DNA of 64,000 nucleotides from CAITZA01 sp937915285 (GCA_036821825.1 DAISIV010000009.1:1-64000), one strand, 5' to 3'; positions 44,701 to 53,113 are shown, numbered from the stretch's first letter. The notes: generated from the letters alone by a model not told the origin. Numbers and translations: made by a program.

Positions 44701-44770
44701 GTGTTGTGACAAACTGCGCTAGTTTTGGATATCCGCGATTCACAAGGTTAGTTAGTAATTGATCAGGCAT
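41759..44770 (-). CDS. glnE: Bifunctional glutamine synthetase adenylyltransferase/adenylyl-removing enzyme
   Basis: The 1003-residue protein has two nucleotidyltransferase halves. The N-terminal adenylyl-removing half has GKLSGKELNFSSDIDLIF near residue 205 and GQGGIREIEFFVQS. The C-terminal adenylyl-transfer half has GKLGGQEMTYLSDLDIIF near residue 725 and GEGGLVDIEFFVQA. Both DxD pairs are intact, so both activities are expected. It adds or removes AMP on glutamine synthetase in response to PII and glutamine. glnA and glnB are not in the window; the gene sits between purM and addB, which is unusual company. Confidence 0.95.
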   Translation of the reverse strand: MPDQLLTNLVNRGYPKLAQFVTTLSADSSAFFYSFLGEIPNPSVLLNRLEDILIDVTGEDMVEIAEADQLRGVFLSAISGSSFLSSIIRRNPGLAKKVFIERGCFQFKDLERKELEIGNLTIGVKQPAEFDRMLRLYKEEEYLRIGARDLAGLAEVTEVMKELSDLACSVIRASMDYHFKRLIHKHGAPPGLDKGMGVVALAMGKLSGKELNFSSDIDLIFLRVPEEGWTEGPARISVSQFYESLVRSASRSLSEATEDGFVFRVDLRLRPEGEKGELVPSVANALDYYLAWGRTWERAALMRAIPVAGDEQSGFEFLKDLEPFIYRKHLDYSTLDDIREMKARIESQLRLKPGVNIKLGQGGIREIEFFVQSLQLINAGRTPRLRSTSTLISLELLVECNLLDPSTAEALREAYLYFRKTEHRIQIDKQLQTHELPKSQEDMEDLAFRMGYRIRALEKFLFDLESHRKIVEQHFSDLLRVSTDSPKDITPSSSKKVVDLIDDEKSCSGLLGEMGFFDSSRAFNIVRKLVRPSSRSSIHEKSRYLMERLAPIFLDEILKSPEPDRTLVALDNFVGSLKAGPAYYSTFLENPATIRFLIKILGESRLFTDLLIRHPQSIDSLISRGVEDTHKSREELESIFSERLAYSDDFEDQLNLLRSFKNEQMLLIGVRHLIEDCQSTLIRREISDLAEVCLSGAAEIANREMARRFGSPKSLGEIPFVIIGMGKLGGQEMTYLSDLDIIFVYGASSDTMGKLAAHDWFSRFAGRIISVLNMHTSEGIVFQIDTRLRPSGNKGALVTSLESFSEYHKLTSALWEKQALIRARPVFGPKSMTDEVTKITRDCVMRTPISRSDLAEIDRLRKRMQHELAMEDSVNVDLKTGEGGLVDIEFFVQANILMYSHDRPEIITNNTLNALSQLERHRIIDYQTFQILDSGYRFLSDLEDRIRIMEEKSVDRMPLTGEKLKGLAQRLGYRSGSQESLVQEYFKVSYEIRKIYNSLFELS

Positions 44771-44806
44771 CTGATTATGATAGGCGACTCAATTCAAAAT
44801 TCCCAA

Positions 44807-45850
44807 CTATACGATAGACACCCTGGGTCCACAATTATCGGAACTTGTTACTTCTCCGATCACCCACGATTCAACCCCGTTTTCCCTGAGGCATTCTAGT
44901 GCCATGGATGTGTCGGCAGGGTTGACAACGGCTACCATTCCAATTCCCATGTTGAACGTTTCAAACATGTCAGAATCCTCCAATGAGCCCAATTTCTGGA
45001 GAAACCGGAAAACTGGAGGAATGTGCCAGGAACTGATGGTGATCCTTACGCTTTTATCAGGAGGCAGAATTCTTGGGATGTTGCCGGTAAAACCACCCCC
45101 GGTTATATGCGCCAGCCCCTTAACCTCTACCCTGGCGTTCAATGACATCAAAGGCTTCACGTATATTGTTGTGGGAGTGAGTAATGTCTGTCCAAGAGGT
45201 TTTTCAAAATCCTGAGGTACGTCATCCAATCGATGGACGCCTGAACCAAGAACCAGTTTTCTCACAAGGCTAAATCCATTGCTGTGCAGCCCGGAGGAAG
45301 CCAGGCCAATAAGCGTGTCACCCGTCTGAATGGATGAACCATCGATCATTCTGGATTTGTCCACCATCCCGACACAGAATCCAGCCAGATCATATTCTCC
45401 TGGCGCATAGAAATCAGGCATCTCTGCGGTTTCGCCCCCTATCAGAGAGCAGCCCGCTTGTTGACAACCGTCGGCAATACCTGAAACCACTGCTTCAAAA
45501 ATGTCTGGCTCCAGTTTACCGGTAGCAAAGTAGTCTAGGAAAAAGAGTGGCTCTGCACCCACAACCACCAAGTCGTTGACATTCATTGCGACAAGATCAA
45601 TGCCCACGGTATTGTGAATCCCAGTCATGAACGCTAATTTTAGTTTTGTGCCCACTCCATCAGTAGCCGAAACCAGGACAGGATCCGAATAGTCCTTCCA
45701 GTTGGGGCGGAATAGAGCCGCAAAACCGCCCATCCTGCCAATCACTTCAGGTCTGAAAGTAGACTTTATCCTATCCGACAAGGAGTTAATTGTCCTTTCG
45801 GCCAGATCGACATCAACTCCAGCATCTTTGTATGTTATCTTTTCAGTCAT
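44807..45850 (-). CDS. purM: Phosphoribosylformylglycinamidine cyclo-ligase (AIR synthetase)
   Basis: The 347-residue PurM forms 5-aminoimidazole ribotide from FGAM with ATP in purine synthesis. Characteristic segments are YKDAGVDVDLAE at the start, SATDGVGTKLKLAF near residue 60, MNVNDLVVVGAEPLFFLDYFA, GGETAEMPDFY and HITGGGFTGNIPR. GGGGAAAG lies just before the ATG. It starts three bases after the amidohydrolase stop codon, so the two are coupled. The arrangement places de novo purine synthesis beside purine nucleoside recycling genes. Confidence 0.96.
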   Translation of the reverse strand: MTEKITYKDAGVDVDLAERTINSLSDRIKSTFRPEVIGRMGGFAALFRPNWKDYSDPVLVSATDGVGTKLKLAFMTGIHNTVGIDLVAMNVNDLVVVGAEPLFFLDYFATGKLEPDIFEAVVSGIADGCQQAGCSLIGGETAEMPDFYAPGEYDLAGFCVGMVDKSRMIDGSSIQTGDTLIGLASSGLHSNGFSLVRKLVLGSGVHRLDDVPQDFEKPLGQTLLTPTTIYVKPLMSLNARVEVKGLAHITGGGFTGNIPRILPPDKSVRITISSWHIPPVFRFLQKLGSLEDSDMFETFNMGIGMVAVVNPADTSMALECLRENGVESWVIGEVTSSDNCGPRVSIV

Positions 45851-45853
45851 ATT

Positions 45854-47230
45854 TTAGCGCTTTCCCCAGAATGGAACACCGGAACTTTTGGAGACCGATC
45901 TGGCTATTTCTTCAGTCTCCCTCATAAGACCTTCACCGTCAATGGTTGTGATCTCTCTATCCCGAACCACATGTCTTCCATGAACAAAAACATCTCTCAC
46001 ATCCGAGCCCCTCGATGAGTAAACCAGCATGGAATGAGGATTATAGGCTGGGGCCAGATGTGGACTGTTCAGATTAACAATAATCACGTCCGCATATTTA
46101 CCTGCTTCAAGAGATCCGATCACATGTTCAAGGCCCAAGGCCGAAGCTCCACCATACGTGCCGGCCGCCAGGACATCCTCGGCGCTCATTGCGTCTTCCT
46201 GACAGCCCACTATCTTGGAAATGAGCGCTGCTGAACGTAATTCCTCAATCATATCAAGGTTATTATTGCTTGCCGGGCCATCAGTGCCAATACCAACCCT
46301 TATGTCCAGATCGCGAAACTTTTTAACATGGGCAAGGCCAGATGACAATTTCAAGTTGCTTCGTGGACAATGAATAATCCCAACCCCATTGTCCCGAATT
46401 ATTTGACGGTCCTCATCTGTCACATGAACAGCGTGTACTGCGACAAAATTGGGTCCTAGCGCTCCCATGGCAGCAAGACGCTCGAAGGGGGTCGATCCGA
46501 ATTTTTCAACGGAGTCTTGAACCTCAGAACGGGTCTCAGAAACATGCGAAAAAAGGAGCATGTTTTTGGCGCCAGCAATCTCGTGAGCCTCGATAAAAGT
46601 CTTTTCGCCGCACAGATAGGGTGAGTGACAGAACAGCGCCGGCTGGGTCAAAGGTCCAGACTGAAATGTGTCTAGAAATCTGCCTATCCTTTCTTTCCAG
46701 TGGACTTTGTCATTGGTGTCCGGCGTTGGAAAATCGACTATCCCCTGAGCGACGATAGCCCTTATCCCTAAATCGTTTGCGGCCTCAGCTACGCTCTCCA
46801 TAAAAAAATATGCGTCAGCCACGGTGGTGGTCCCTGACAACAACATTTCCATCATGGACAGTCTTGCCCCGATGCCAACAAATTCCGGGTTTACAAATCT
46901 GGACTCTATTGGGAAGATGTAATCCGACAGCCATTTATCAAGGGGCAGGTCATCAGACAAGCCTCTTAACAGGCTCATGGGAGTGTGATTGTGGCAGTTT
47001 ACAAAACCAGGTAGAATAATGGAGCCGGAGCAATCTATTACCTCGGCCAGACAGTCTTCCGGTTCCTCGGCAGAATTGATCGCGCCTATGATGTCATCTT
47101 CCAGAACTGTGTAACGGTTAACCTCAACTGCAGATGACCCAGGTTTGGTAAGGATCAGTCCATTCTTCAGAATCGTCTTTTTTTTTGAACTGATTTCCTG
47201 AGCAAAATTCTCGTGAGCTTTGTCAATCAA
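45854..47230 (-). CDS. mtaD: 5-methylthioadenosine/S-adenosylhomocysteine deaminase-type amidohydrolase
   Basis: The 458-residue amidohydrolase resembles the MtaD/SahH-deaminase (and TrzN/AtzA-like) group. It has the metal-binding NCHNHTPMSLLRGLSDD near residue 76, a His in LFSHVSETR, HAVHVTDEDR, HCPRSNLKLSSG and GTDGPASNNNLDM near residue 318. The likely reaction is deamination of 5'-methylthioadenosine, S-adenosylhomocysteine or adenosine. The start is TTG and overlaps the nucleoside phosphorylase stop codon; AGAGGTGG serves as ribosome binding site. Context (punA before, purM after) supports a nucleoside rather than a triazine or guanine substrate. Confidence 0.85.
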   Translation of the reverse strand: MIDKAHENFAQEISSKKKTILKNGLILTKPGSSAVEVNRYTVLEDDIIGAINSAEEPEDCLAEVIDCSGSIILPGFVNCHNHTPMSLLRGLSDDLPLDKWLSDYIFPIESRFVNPEFVGIGARLSMMEMLLSGTTTVADAYFFMESVAEAANDLGIRAIVAQGIVDFPTPDTNDKVHWKERIGRFLDTFQSGPLTQPALFCHSPYLCGEKTFIEAHEIAGAKNMLLFSHVSETRSEVQDSVEKFGSTPFERLAAMGALGPNFVAVHAVHVTDEDRQIIRDNGVGIIHCPRSNLKLSSGLAHVKKFRDLDIRVGIGTDGPASNNNLDMIEELRSAALISKIVGCQEDAMSAEDVLAAGTYGGASALGLEHVIGSLEAGKYADVIIVNLNSPHLAPAYNPHSMLVYSSRGSDVRDVFVHGRHVVRDREITTIDGEGLMRETEEIARSVSKSSGVPFWGKR

Positions 47231-48047
47231 GTCTGGTGACCACCTCTCTTATAATGGCCGACATTTTTGTCTCAGCAACCCTGGCATTGGCAATGACCTG
47301 TTCAAAAGAGATAATCTCCATGCAGTCAGGTTTATTGACATTTGTGATAGCCGCCACGGCCAGCACGCGGAAACCAGTCTGAACCGCAGTTATAACCTCT
47401 GGGACAGTACTCATGCCCACGCAGTCGGCGCCAATCAATCTCAGCATTCTGGTCTCGGCCCTGGTCTCGAGACTTGGTCCCGCCACAGAAACGTATACTC
47501 CCCTGTGGAGTCTAATCTTGTTGTTCAGGGCAGCCGCTTCGGCCAGTTCCATAAGGTAAGGACAATATGGCTGACTCATATCCGGGAACCTGTCGCCAAA
47601 CCTATGGTCCGTCAGGCCTCTCAGCGGATTCTGGCCGGTCAGGTTTATGTGATCCTCAACGAGCAGGACATCTCCTGCCCTGTATGCTGGATTCAGTCCA
47701 CCAGTAGCGCTGTTTATGATGAGTATCCTGGCTCCAACAAGTCTCATGACCCTCAAGGGAAACGTCACCCGCTCCAGGGGATAACCTTCGTAATAGTGAA
47801 TTCTCCCCTGCATGGCCACTACCGATTTACCTGACAGTTTTCCAAACACCAGCATCCCCTCGTGATCGCTCACCGTTGGCAAGGGGAAATGGGGGATATC
47901 GCCATAAGGTATGGTGACATCCTGCTCTATTTGATCTGCTACGGCGCCAAGCCCGGTTCCCAGAATCAGCGCTATTTCAGGTTCGATACTTATCTTTGAC
48001 TTTATAAAAAGAGACGATTCAACAATTTGTTCATAGGTTAACTGCAT
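47223..48047 (-). CDS. punA: Purine nucleoside phosphorylase (family 2, trimeric type)
   Basis: The 274-residue enzyme cleaves purine nucleosides with phosphate. Motifs are GTGLGAVAD (phosphate site), GRIHYYEGY, NSATGGLNP, VAGPSLETRAE and GMSTVPEVITA. The purine-contact loop reads ITN, the Asn of 6-oxopurine-specific PNPs; MTA phosphorylases have Asp there. It should therefore act on inosine- or guanosine-like substrates, including the deaminated product of the next gene. GAGGG eight bases before the ATG at 48047 decides the start over a longer frame with 15 extra residues. The stop overlaps the deaminase start. Confidence 0.93.
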   Translation of the reverse strand: MQLTYEQIVESSLFIKSKISIEPEIALILGTGLGAVADQIEQDVTIPYGDIPHFPLPTVSDHEGMLVFGKLSGKSVVAMQGRIHYYEGYPLERVTFPLRVMRLVGARILIINSATGGLNPAYRAGDVLLVEDHINLTGQNPLRGLTDHRFGDRFPDMSQPYCPYLMELAEAAALNNKIRLHRGVYVSVAGPSLETRAETRMLRLIGADCVGMSTVPEVITAVQTGFRVLAVAAITNVNKPDCMEIISFEQVIANARVAETKMSAIIREVVTRLD

Positions 48048-48143
48048 GACGGCCCTCAGTTGAAAAAATAAATTACATCGATCAGGCTGCAAAAGCTGTT
48101 TGACGTCTTTTTATTCTGACGTCGATGTATTAGTTTAAAAAAA

Positions 48144-48168
48144 GCCCCGATGAGTATATCACCGAGGC
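48144..48168. terminator. Bidirectional intrinsic terminator
   Basis: A 10-bp stem (GCCCCGATGA against TCACCGAGGC, with two G-T pairs) and a 5-base loop is flanked by seven A's on the left and CCGTTTTT on the right. Leftward it would end the etfBA/acyl-CoA dehydrogenase transcript; the punA unit starts beyond it. Confidence 0.8.
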
Positions 48169-48202
48169 CCGTTTTTCTAAATATCTGATTGTGGAGGGCT
48201 TG

Positions 48203-48322
48203 ATGGATATATCTAGTTTTCTGATCCTTGTATTCTTCTTCTGGGTAATCTGGAAAGTCTATGCCCTGATACTTGACCCAAAAGAAAACCCTGAAGAACC
48301 CAAACGAAATGGATTCCGCTGA
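48203..48322 (+). CDS. 39-residue single-span membrane protein
   Basis: An ATG with GGAGGG eight bases upstream opens a 39-codon frame. The product has one strongly hydrophobic aromatic-rich helix (residues 5-24, including LILVFFFWVIW) and a charged tail with DPKENPEEPKRN. Short membrane peptides of this kind often modulate a larger membrane complex. It stands alone on the plus strand between the leftward etfA and punA. No family was recognised. The good ribosome binding site and the clean hydrophobic-then-charged composition are the support. Confidence 0.55.
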   Translation: MDISSFLILVFFFWVIWKVYALILDPKENPEEPKRNGFR

Positions 48323-48407
48323 GGCTGATCAGTGTGTGTTCGTGTAACACATTCAATCTCTTACAATTTAGACGCCTTCGCGATGTCCATTGTGCTGTTG
48401 TAAAGTC

Positions 48408-49385
48408 TCAGCCTTTAAGTTCCTTGATCTTTTCCTCAAGGGCGGGGGCCAGTTCATTAACATCTGCAATCACGCCGTATTGCGCAACCCTGAATATGGG
48501 GGCTCGTGGGTCTTTGTTCACGGCTACGATCAGTGGCGAACCCTTTATTCCGCCCACATGCTGGAAAGCCCCACTTATTCCCAGCGCCAGGTAAACTTTG
48601 GGCTTCACCTCTATTCCGGATGTCCCGACCTGATGATATTTGGGCAACAGGTTCTTGTCCACGATAGGACGGGAACAGGCCAGTACACCACCAAACGCAT
48701 CTGCCAGAGATTGAAAGACGTCCATGTCGGGCTCGTCGCCGATTCCGCGGCCGACAGACACTATCTTGTCAGCAGTTGATATGTCCACGTCGCCTTTTTC
48801 AGCCTCTTCATAACCAATAAATGTTTTCCTGAATTTTTCCGAAGATATTGGTGAGTCTTTTCTATCAAGGGCCCCATTGGCCTGACCGGTGGGCGTAAAA
48901 GGAAAGCTACCGCCCCTCAGCGTTACCAGAATTCGTGTGGCTTCCTTGAAAGATACCAGGGCGTTGATTTTGTAACTGTATATCTGGCGAAGTGCAAATA
49001 ACTTGTTTTCCTTCACCTCCAAACCGAAACAGTCAGTCGCCATCGAGGCGTCCAGCTCTACTGAAAGGGCAGGCGCCAGATCAATAACTGAGTTAGATGC
49101 ACCCATCAACAGGACATAATCTGACTCGTCCTTAAGAAGCGACTTCAAGCATTTTATGTATGCGTCTGAGTTGAACGTCTTGAAAGCAGGGTCTTCTACC
49201 GCTATCACCTTCGGACATTCCTGAACAAGTTTCCCGGCCATTCCCGTGACATCGTCCGCCAGCAAAAGGCAGACCACGCCGGCTCCAAGCCCCGGAGCAA
49301 TGAGCCCGGCTGCAGCCAGAGCTTCCCATGTTGTGTCGCGTAGAGTTCCATTCCGATGCTCGGCTAATACGTAAACATTCTTCAT
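48408..49385 (-). CDS. etfA: Electron transfer flavoprotein alpha subunit (second copy)
   Basis: The 325-residue EtfA has the C-terminal FAD domain with SVGRGIGDEPDM near residue 215, CSRPIVDKNLLP, QVGTSGIEVKP and LALGISGAFQHVGGI near residue 270. It differs clearly from the first copy, for instance QVGTSG in place of QVGQTG, so this is not a recent duplication. It lies two bases after etfB and downstream of the membrane Fe-S oxidoreductase gene. The operon context indicates electron flow between acyl-CoA dehydrogenase, ETF and the quinone pool. Confidence 0.94.
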   Translation of the reverse strand: MKNVYVLAEHRNGTLRDTTWEALAAAGLIAPGLGAGVVCLLLADDVTGMAGKLVQECPKVIAVEDPAFKTFNSDAYIKCLKSLLKDESDYVLLMGASNSVIDLAPALSVELDASMATDCFGLEVKENKLFALRQIYSYKINALVSFKEATRILVTLRGGSFPFTPTGQANGALDRKDSPISSEKFRKTFIGYEEAEKGDVDISTADKIVSVGRGIGDEPDMDVFQSLADAFGGVLACSRPIVDKNLLPKYHQVGTSGIEVKPKVYLALGISGAFQHVGGIKGSPLIVAVNKDPRAPIFRVAQYGVIADVNELAPALEEKIKELKG

Positions 49386-49387
49386 CG

Positions 49388-50176
49388 TTAGAGAACCCCC
49401 TTTTCTTTAAGTATCTCTGCAAGTCTGGCAGCCGACTCTTCAACAGAACCTTTTATTATTTCAGCCCCTTCTCCTTCCGGTGGCAAGAATACATTTTCTA
49501 CGGTTATCCTTGAACCGGCCAGACCAACCTGATTCTCGTCAAGTCCGAGTTCATCAATATCTATGGTTGGTATTTCAACGGAGGCCACTTTTCTGACTGC
49601 GCGAATGGAAACGAATCTGGGTTCGTTTAGTCCTGTCGCAACAGATATCACCGCTGGCAGTTCCATCTCGACCTTTTCGTAAAGGCCTCCCTCCAATTCT
49701 CTCCGGAATCTGGCTTTCCCATCGGATATCTCAATTTGTGATACAAGGGTCGCGCATGGGACCCCCAGCATTGCGCCAAGCATGCCTCCGACCTGACCGC
49801 CTCCATCATCCTCGGCAAGGGTTCCGGTCAGTATGAGGTCAAAAGGTCTTTTCTTTACAAATTCCGCCAGAGTTCTTGCAATTACGTAACCGTCAGAGCC
49901 TTCAAATGCATCATTCCATATCTGAAAGGCTTCGTCTGCGCCGCGAGCAAGGCATTCTCTCAGCATCTCCTCGGCGTCTTCAGGCGCTACACTGACTGCC
50001 GTCACTTCCCCTTCGTATTTCTCTTTCAGTTGAACGGCCTCCTCAATTGCAAACCGATCCCAATCGTTGAGGTCGTAATCAAGGTCATCCTTTTTGATGT
50101 CTTTGCCATTTGAGGCTATGGTGAGTTCGGCCTCAGATGTGTCGGGTATCCACTTCATGCATGCGATAATCTTCAT
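49388..50176 (-). CDS. etfB: Electron transfer flavoprotein beta subunit (second copy)
   Basis: The 262-residue EtfB starts MKIIACMKWIPDTSE and contains DLNDWDRFAIEEAV, CLARGADEAFQIW, GTLAEDDGGGQVGG and the docking region LPAVISVATGLNEPRF. KWIPDT in place of the usual KQVPDT, and the DDGGGQVGG variant of the nucleotide loop, separate it from the first copy. GGAGG precedes the ATG. It is the first of the adjacent etfB-etfA pair behind the oxidoreductase gene. Confidence 0.94.
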   Translation of the reverse strand: MKIIACMKWIPDTSEAELTIASNGKDIKKDDLDYDLNDWDRFAIEEAVQLKEKYEGEVTAVSVAPEDAEEMLRECLARGADEAFQIWNDAFEGSDGYVIARTLAEFVKKRPFDLILTGTLAEDDGGGQVGGMLGAMLGVPCATLVSQIEISDGKARFRRELEGGLYEKVEMELPAVISVATGLNEPRFVSIRAVRKVASVEIPTIDIDELGLDENQVGLAGSRITVENVFLPPEGEGAEIIKGSVEESAARLAEILKEKGVL

Positions 50177-50234
50177 GAATCCTCCGAATTGTTTAGTCAG
50201 TAACTGATACCTGATTGATTGTTGTTGAAACTCA

Positions 50235-52271
50235 TCAGGACATGGAACGATCCACCAGTTCTACGAGGTCGATAACTTCTATACTGCCTTCATTTCCAGT
50301 CGTCTTGATAGCGTCCTCTATATTTATGAGACAGAAAGGACATGCGGTAACAATAACCTGGGCGCCAATCTCCTGCGCCATGCGCACGCGTTTTTCTCCC
50401 ATCCTCTGGGTCTCTTGCTCGTTTTCGTACCATAACATTATGCCACCGCCACTACAGCAGAAACTCCGCGTTCGGCAGCGTTCCATATCACGGAAACGCA
50501 GCCGGGGGATACTGTTGATGACGAAACGTGGGTCTTCATAAATGTTGTTGTGACGCCCAAGGTAACACGGGTCATGGTAAGTGACCAATCGACCGTTTAC
50601 ATAGTCAGATGAGAAGGATAGTTTTCCTTCCCTGATTAGTCGAGCGATGAGTTGACTGGCGTGAATTACTGGAAATTTCTTTGAATAATCATTTTTTATG
50701 ACATTGTATGCATGAGGGTCATAAGCAACGATCTGCCGGAACTGTCTTGCTTCGAAGGCTTCGATGTTCTTTTCCGAGACTTGTTCAAAAAGGCCTTCCT
50801 CACCAATCCTTCTGACCTCATTGCCCGCATCGTTTTCATCCTGGCCCAGGATTCCGAAATCCAGGGAGGCTTTGGTGAGTATTCTGGCGAAACTCTTGGA
50901 AATTTCCTGAATCCTCGGATCAAATGAGCCACAGCTATCAACAAAAAACAACAGGTCTGCAGAGTCCCCTTTTTTGAGTTCCCTAACCTCAGCCCCTTCA
51001 ATATCTTTGGCCCATGCGCCACGTTTGCCCTTTACAGCCCCGTATGCGTTCCCCTTTTTCTTGATTTGCTGGAGTGGTTTCTGAAGTGATTGGGGAAGGG
51101 CGCCTTGCTCCACTAGATAGCGCCGCATGTCCACAATCTTGTCTATATACTCAATGAAAATGGGGCATTCCTGTTCACATGCGCCACATGTGGTGCAGGC
51201 CCAGATTTCGTCCTCAGTGATTATGTCTCCGACGAGTTTTCTATCCCCGTCGTCTATGGGGGCCCCGAATATTGGATATTTCTCGTAAGCGTAATCCCTC
51301 GCCTTGATACTGATCATTTTCGGGGATAGCGCTCTACCGACACTGTTTGCCGGACAGTTATCCGAGCATCTTCCGCAATCAGCGCAGGAATAGAAATCCA
51401 GCACATGCTTCCAGGTGAATCCGGTAAGATCGTTAACCCCACATTGTTCGAGTTCCATCCAGTCCGCTACACCGTACTTCACAGGCTTTATTGCGCCGTG
51501 CCTGAGGTTTGCGAAATATACGTTGGGGATAGCAGTGATGACATGAAAATGCTTCGATATAGGCAGATAGTTCAGGAGTCCAAAGAAAAAAAGTATGTGG
51601 GCCCAATAAGCCCCTATATGCAACTCGCTGAGCTTGTCAGGGGAAAGCGATTTCATGAAAGAGGCCGAGATAGCGGATGCCGGGAAGTAGTACCATGGCT
51701 GCGGATGGGATTCTGCTACGAAAGCGCTTCCATCGTATAACATGTCGGTGAGCATAAGCGCTGACACCAGCCCCAGAATTATGAACGCTTCAGCCTCATG
51801 ACCATGAGTTCCTGGATGACCATACCTGGCAGGTTTCCATATCGCCCTTCTGGCAATAGCTATTAGGCATACCCCCAAAACAACAAGCACCGTATAATCC
51901 TTGATTACATCGTATCCAAATGCAACTTGGCCGGTGAGCAAAGGAAGGTGGAAGTCTGCCGAAAAACCTCTACCTATGAGAGTCAACGATCTCAAGGACA
52001 GGATCATGAAACCAGCGAAGAGCAGAATGTGTAAAACACCTGCGCCCAGGTAGCGAGGCTGACGCAACTGACCGAATCCATAGACAAACATCATCTTCAA
52101 GCGTTCGGACACATCGGAAAAGCGAGGATCAGGAGCGCAGTTCTTAAGCAATTCCAGACGCTTCCACATTATGAATGTGAAAAAGGCCAGCGAGCCGAGC
52201 AAAACAATCAACGCCAAGGTAGGGGCCTGGACCCCAAAGATTGGAAAATTAGCCGGTTCTAGGATTGTCAT
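50235..52271 (-). CDS. Membrane Fe-S oxidoreductase, putative ETF:quinone oxidoreductase (NarI/HdrD-like)
   Basis: The protein has about 678 residues. The N-terminal third has about six transmembrane helices resembling the cytochrome b-type NarI domain, with conserved His residues. Two [4Fe-4S] motifs follow, CADCGRCSDNCP near residue 302 and CTTCGACEQECP near residue 362. Two CCG-type domains close the protein (CYLGR near 557; CCSGGG near 600). This matches the membrane Fe-S oxidoreductases encoded beside etfAB in syntrophs and Geobacter-like bacteria, proposed to link ETF to menaquinone. The frame opens with TTG at 52295, but the ATG at 52271 has AGAGGG nine bases upstream and is preferred. 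Haem and cluster content are inferred. Confidence 0.87.
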   Translation of the reverse strand: MTILEPANFPIFGVQAPTLALIVLLGSLAFFTFIMWKRLELLKNCAPDPRFSDVSERLKMMFVYGFGQLRQPRYLGAGVLHILLFAGFMILSLRSLTLIGRGFSADFHLPLLTGQVAFGYDVIKDYTVLVVLGVCLIAIARRAIWKPARYGHPGTHGHEAEAFIILGLVSALMLTDMLYDGSAFVAESHPQPWYYFPASAISASFMKSLSPDKLSELHIGAYWAHILFFFGLLNYLPISKHFHVITAIPNVYFANLRHGAIKPVKYGVADWMELEQCGVNDLTGFTWKHVLDFYSCADCGRCSDNCPANSVGRALSPKMISIKARDYAYEKYPIFGAPIDDGDRKLVGDIITEDEIWACTTCGACEQECPIFIEYIDKIVDMRRYLVEQGALPQSLQKPLQQIKKKGNAYGAVKGKRGAWAKDIEGAEVRELKKGDSADLLFFVDSCGSFDPRIQEISKSFARILTKASLDFGILGQDENDAGNEVRRIGEEGLFEQVSEKNIEAFEARQFRQIVAYDPHAYNVIKNDYSKKFPVIHASQLIARLIREGKLSFSSDYVNGRLVTYHDPCYLGRHNNIYEDPRFVINSIPRLRFRDMERCRTRSFCCSGGGIMLWYENEQETQRMGEKRVRMAQEIGAQVIVTACPFCLINIEDAIKTTGNEGSIEVIDLVELVDRSMS

Positions 52272-52340
52272 TATTTGGAACCCTCTACGCGCCAAAGAGA
52301 AAAATCAGGAGCCGCCATGCAGTCCTGACCGAATTACTGA

Positions 52341-52361
52341 GGAATGATGTCCTATCATTCC
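52341..52361. promoter_or_regulatory. Perfect inverted repeat between regulator and oxidoreductase genes
   Basis: GGAATGAT and ATCATTCC, separated by five bases, lie between the XRE-cupin gene and the Fe-S oxidoreductase gene. No T-run follows, so an operator, perhaps for the neighbouring regulator, or an attenuating hairpin is as likely as a terminator. Confidence 0.4.
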
Positions 52362-52426
52362 GTCCTGGTATCCAGAATGTCGGTTGAAAACCACCCCCGA
52401 CTGCCATGGACGGAATGAATGGGATT

Positions 52427-53113
52427 CTAGCTCATTATGACTGCAAGGATTCTGGCAGGTTTATCCCCGTGAGCCCTGACCAGATGAACGCTGGTGGAAT
52501 CATAGTAAATGGCGTCACCAGGTTTCAAGACAGCGCGGTGATCATCCACAAAAGCCTCCATTTCTCCTTCCAGAATGTAAATGAACTCCTGGCCATCGTG
52601 ACTGGATTTCTCGTCATCGTCAGACGGGTGCAAGGTCACTATAAAAGGCTCTATTATTCGATCCTTCTTGCCAGGAGCCAAAGATTCGTATTCGTAGCCC
52701 CTTTTGGCCTGTTTTGAAGCGCCAAAACGGTTTACAGACTGCCGCTCGCCTGCCCTGACTATGGTAAAGGACTCTGTCCCAGTTGAGATAACATCCGACA
52801 TCTTCATGGAAAGAGCCTTACTCAGCTTGATCAGTTGACCAAGAGGCAGAATTACTTCACCGGCCTCCATCTGCCTCAATGATTCAACATCCAAGCCGCT
52901 TTTGGCTGACAATTCTTCCAGGGTGAACCCTCTGGATTCCCTTGTCTCCCTAAGCCGGGTCCCATGGGTTACAGATTGATCCTCCTGCGCTTTTGTGGCT
53001 ACTTCCGCTACTGCTCCCGGGTCTGTCAGAAGATCATGTCCCCTGTCGTCACCATACTCATCAATTGTCTCCCTGAACGTGTTGTACGAGGTCCTGTTTT
53101 TATCCGAGTCCAT
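52427..53113 (-). CDS. XRE-family transcriptional regulator with C-terminal cupin sensor domain
   Basis: The 228-residue protein has an acidic N-terminal stretch, a Cro/C1-type helix-turn-helix (residues about 52-107, TLEELSAKSGLDVESLRQME) and a cupin_2 domain (about 150-228) with the barrel segments HDGQEFIYILEGEME and LKPGDAIYYDS. XRE-cupin proteins sense a small molecule in the cupin pocket; relatives regulate amino-acid, polyamine and phosphonate genes. GAGAGG precedes the ATG. The position inside an acyl-CoA dehydrogenase/ETF operon suggests that it controls this unit in response to a CoA thioester or acid, which is inference. Confidence 0.9.
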   Translation of the reverse strand: MDSDKNRTSYNTFRETIDEYGDDRGHDLLTDPGAVAEVATKAQEDQSVTHGTRLRETRESRGFTLEELSAKSGLDVESLRQMEAGEVILPLGQLIKLSKALSMKMSDVISTGTESFTIVRAGERQSVNRFGASKQAKRGYEYESLAPGKKDRIIEPFIVTLHPSDDDEKSSHDGQEFIYILEGEMEAFVDDHRAVLKPGDAIYYDSTSVHLVRAHGDKPARILAVIMS

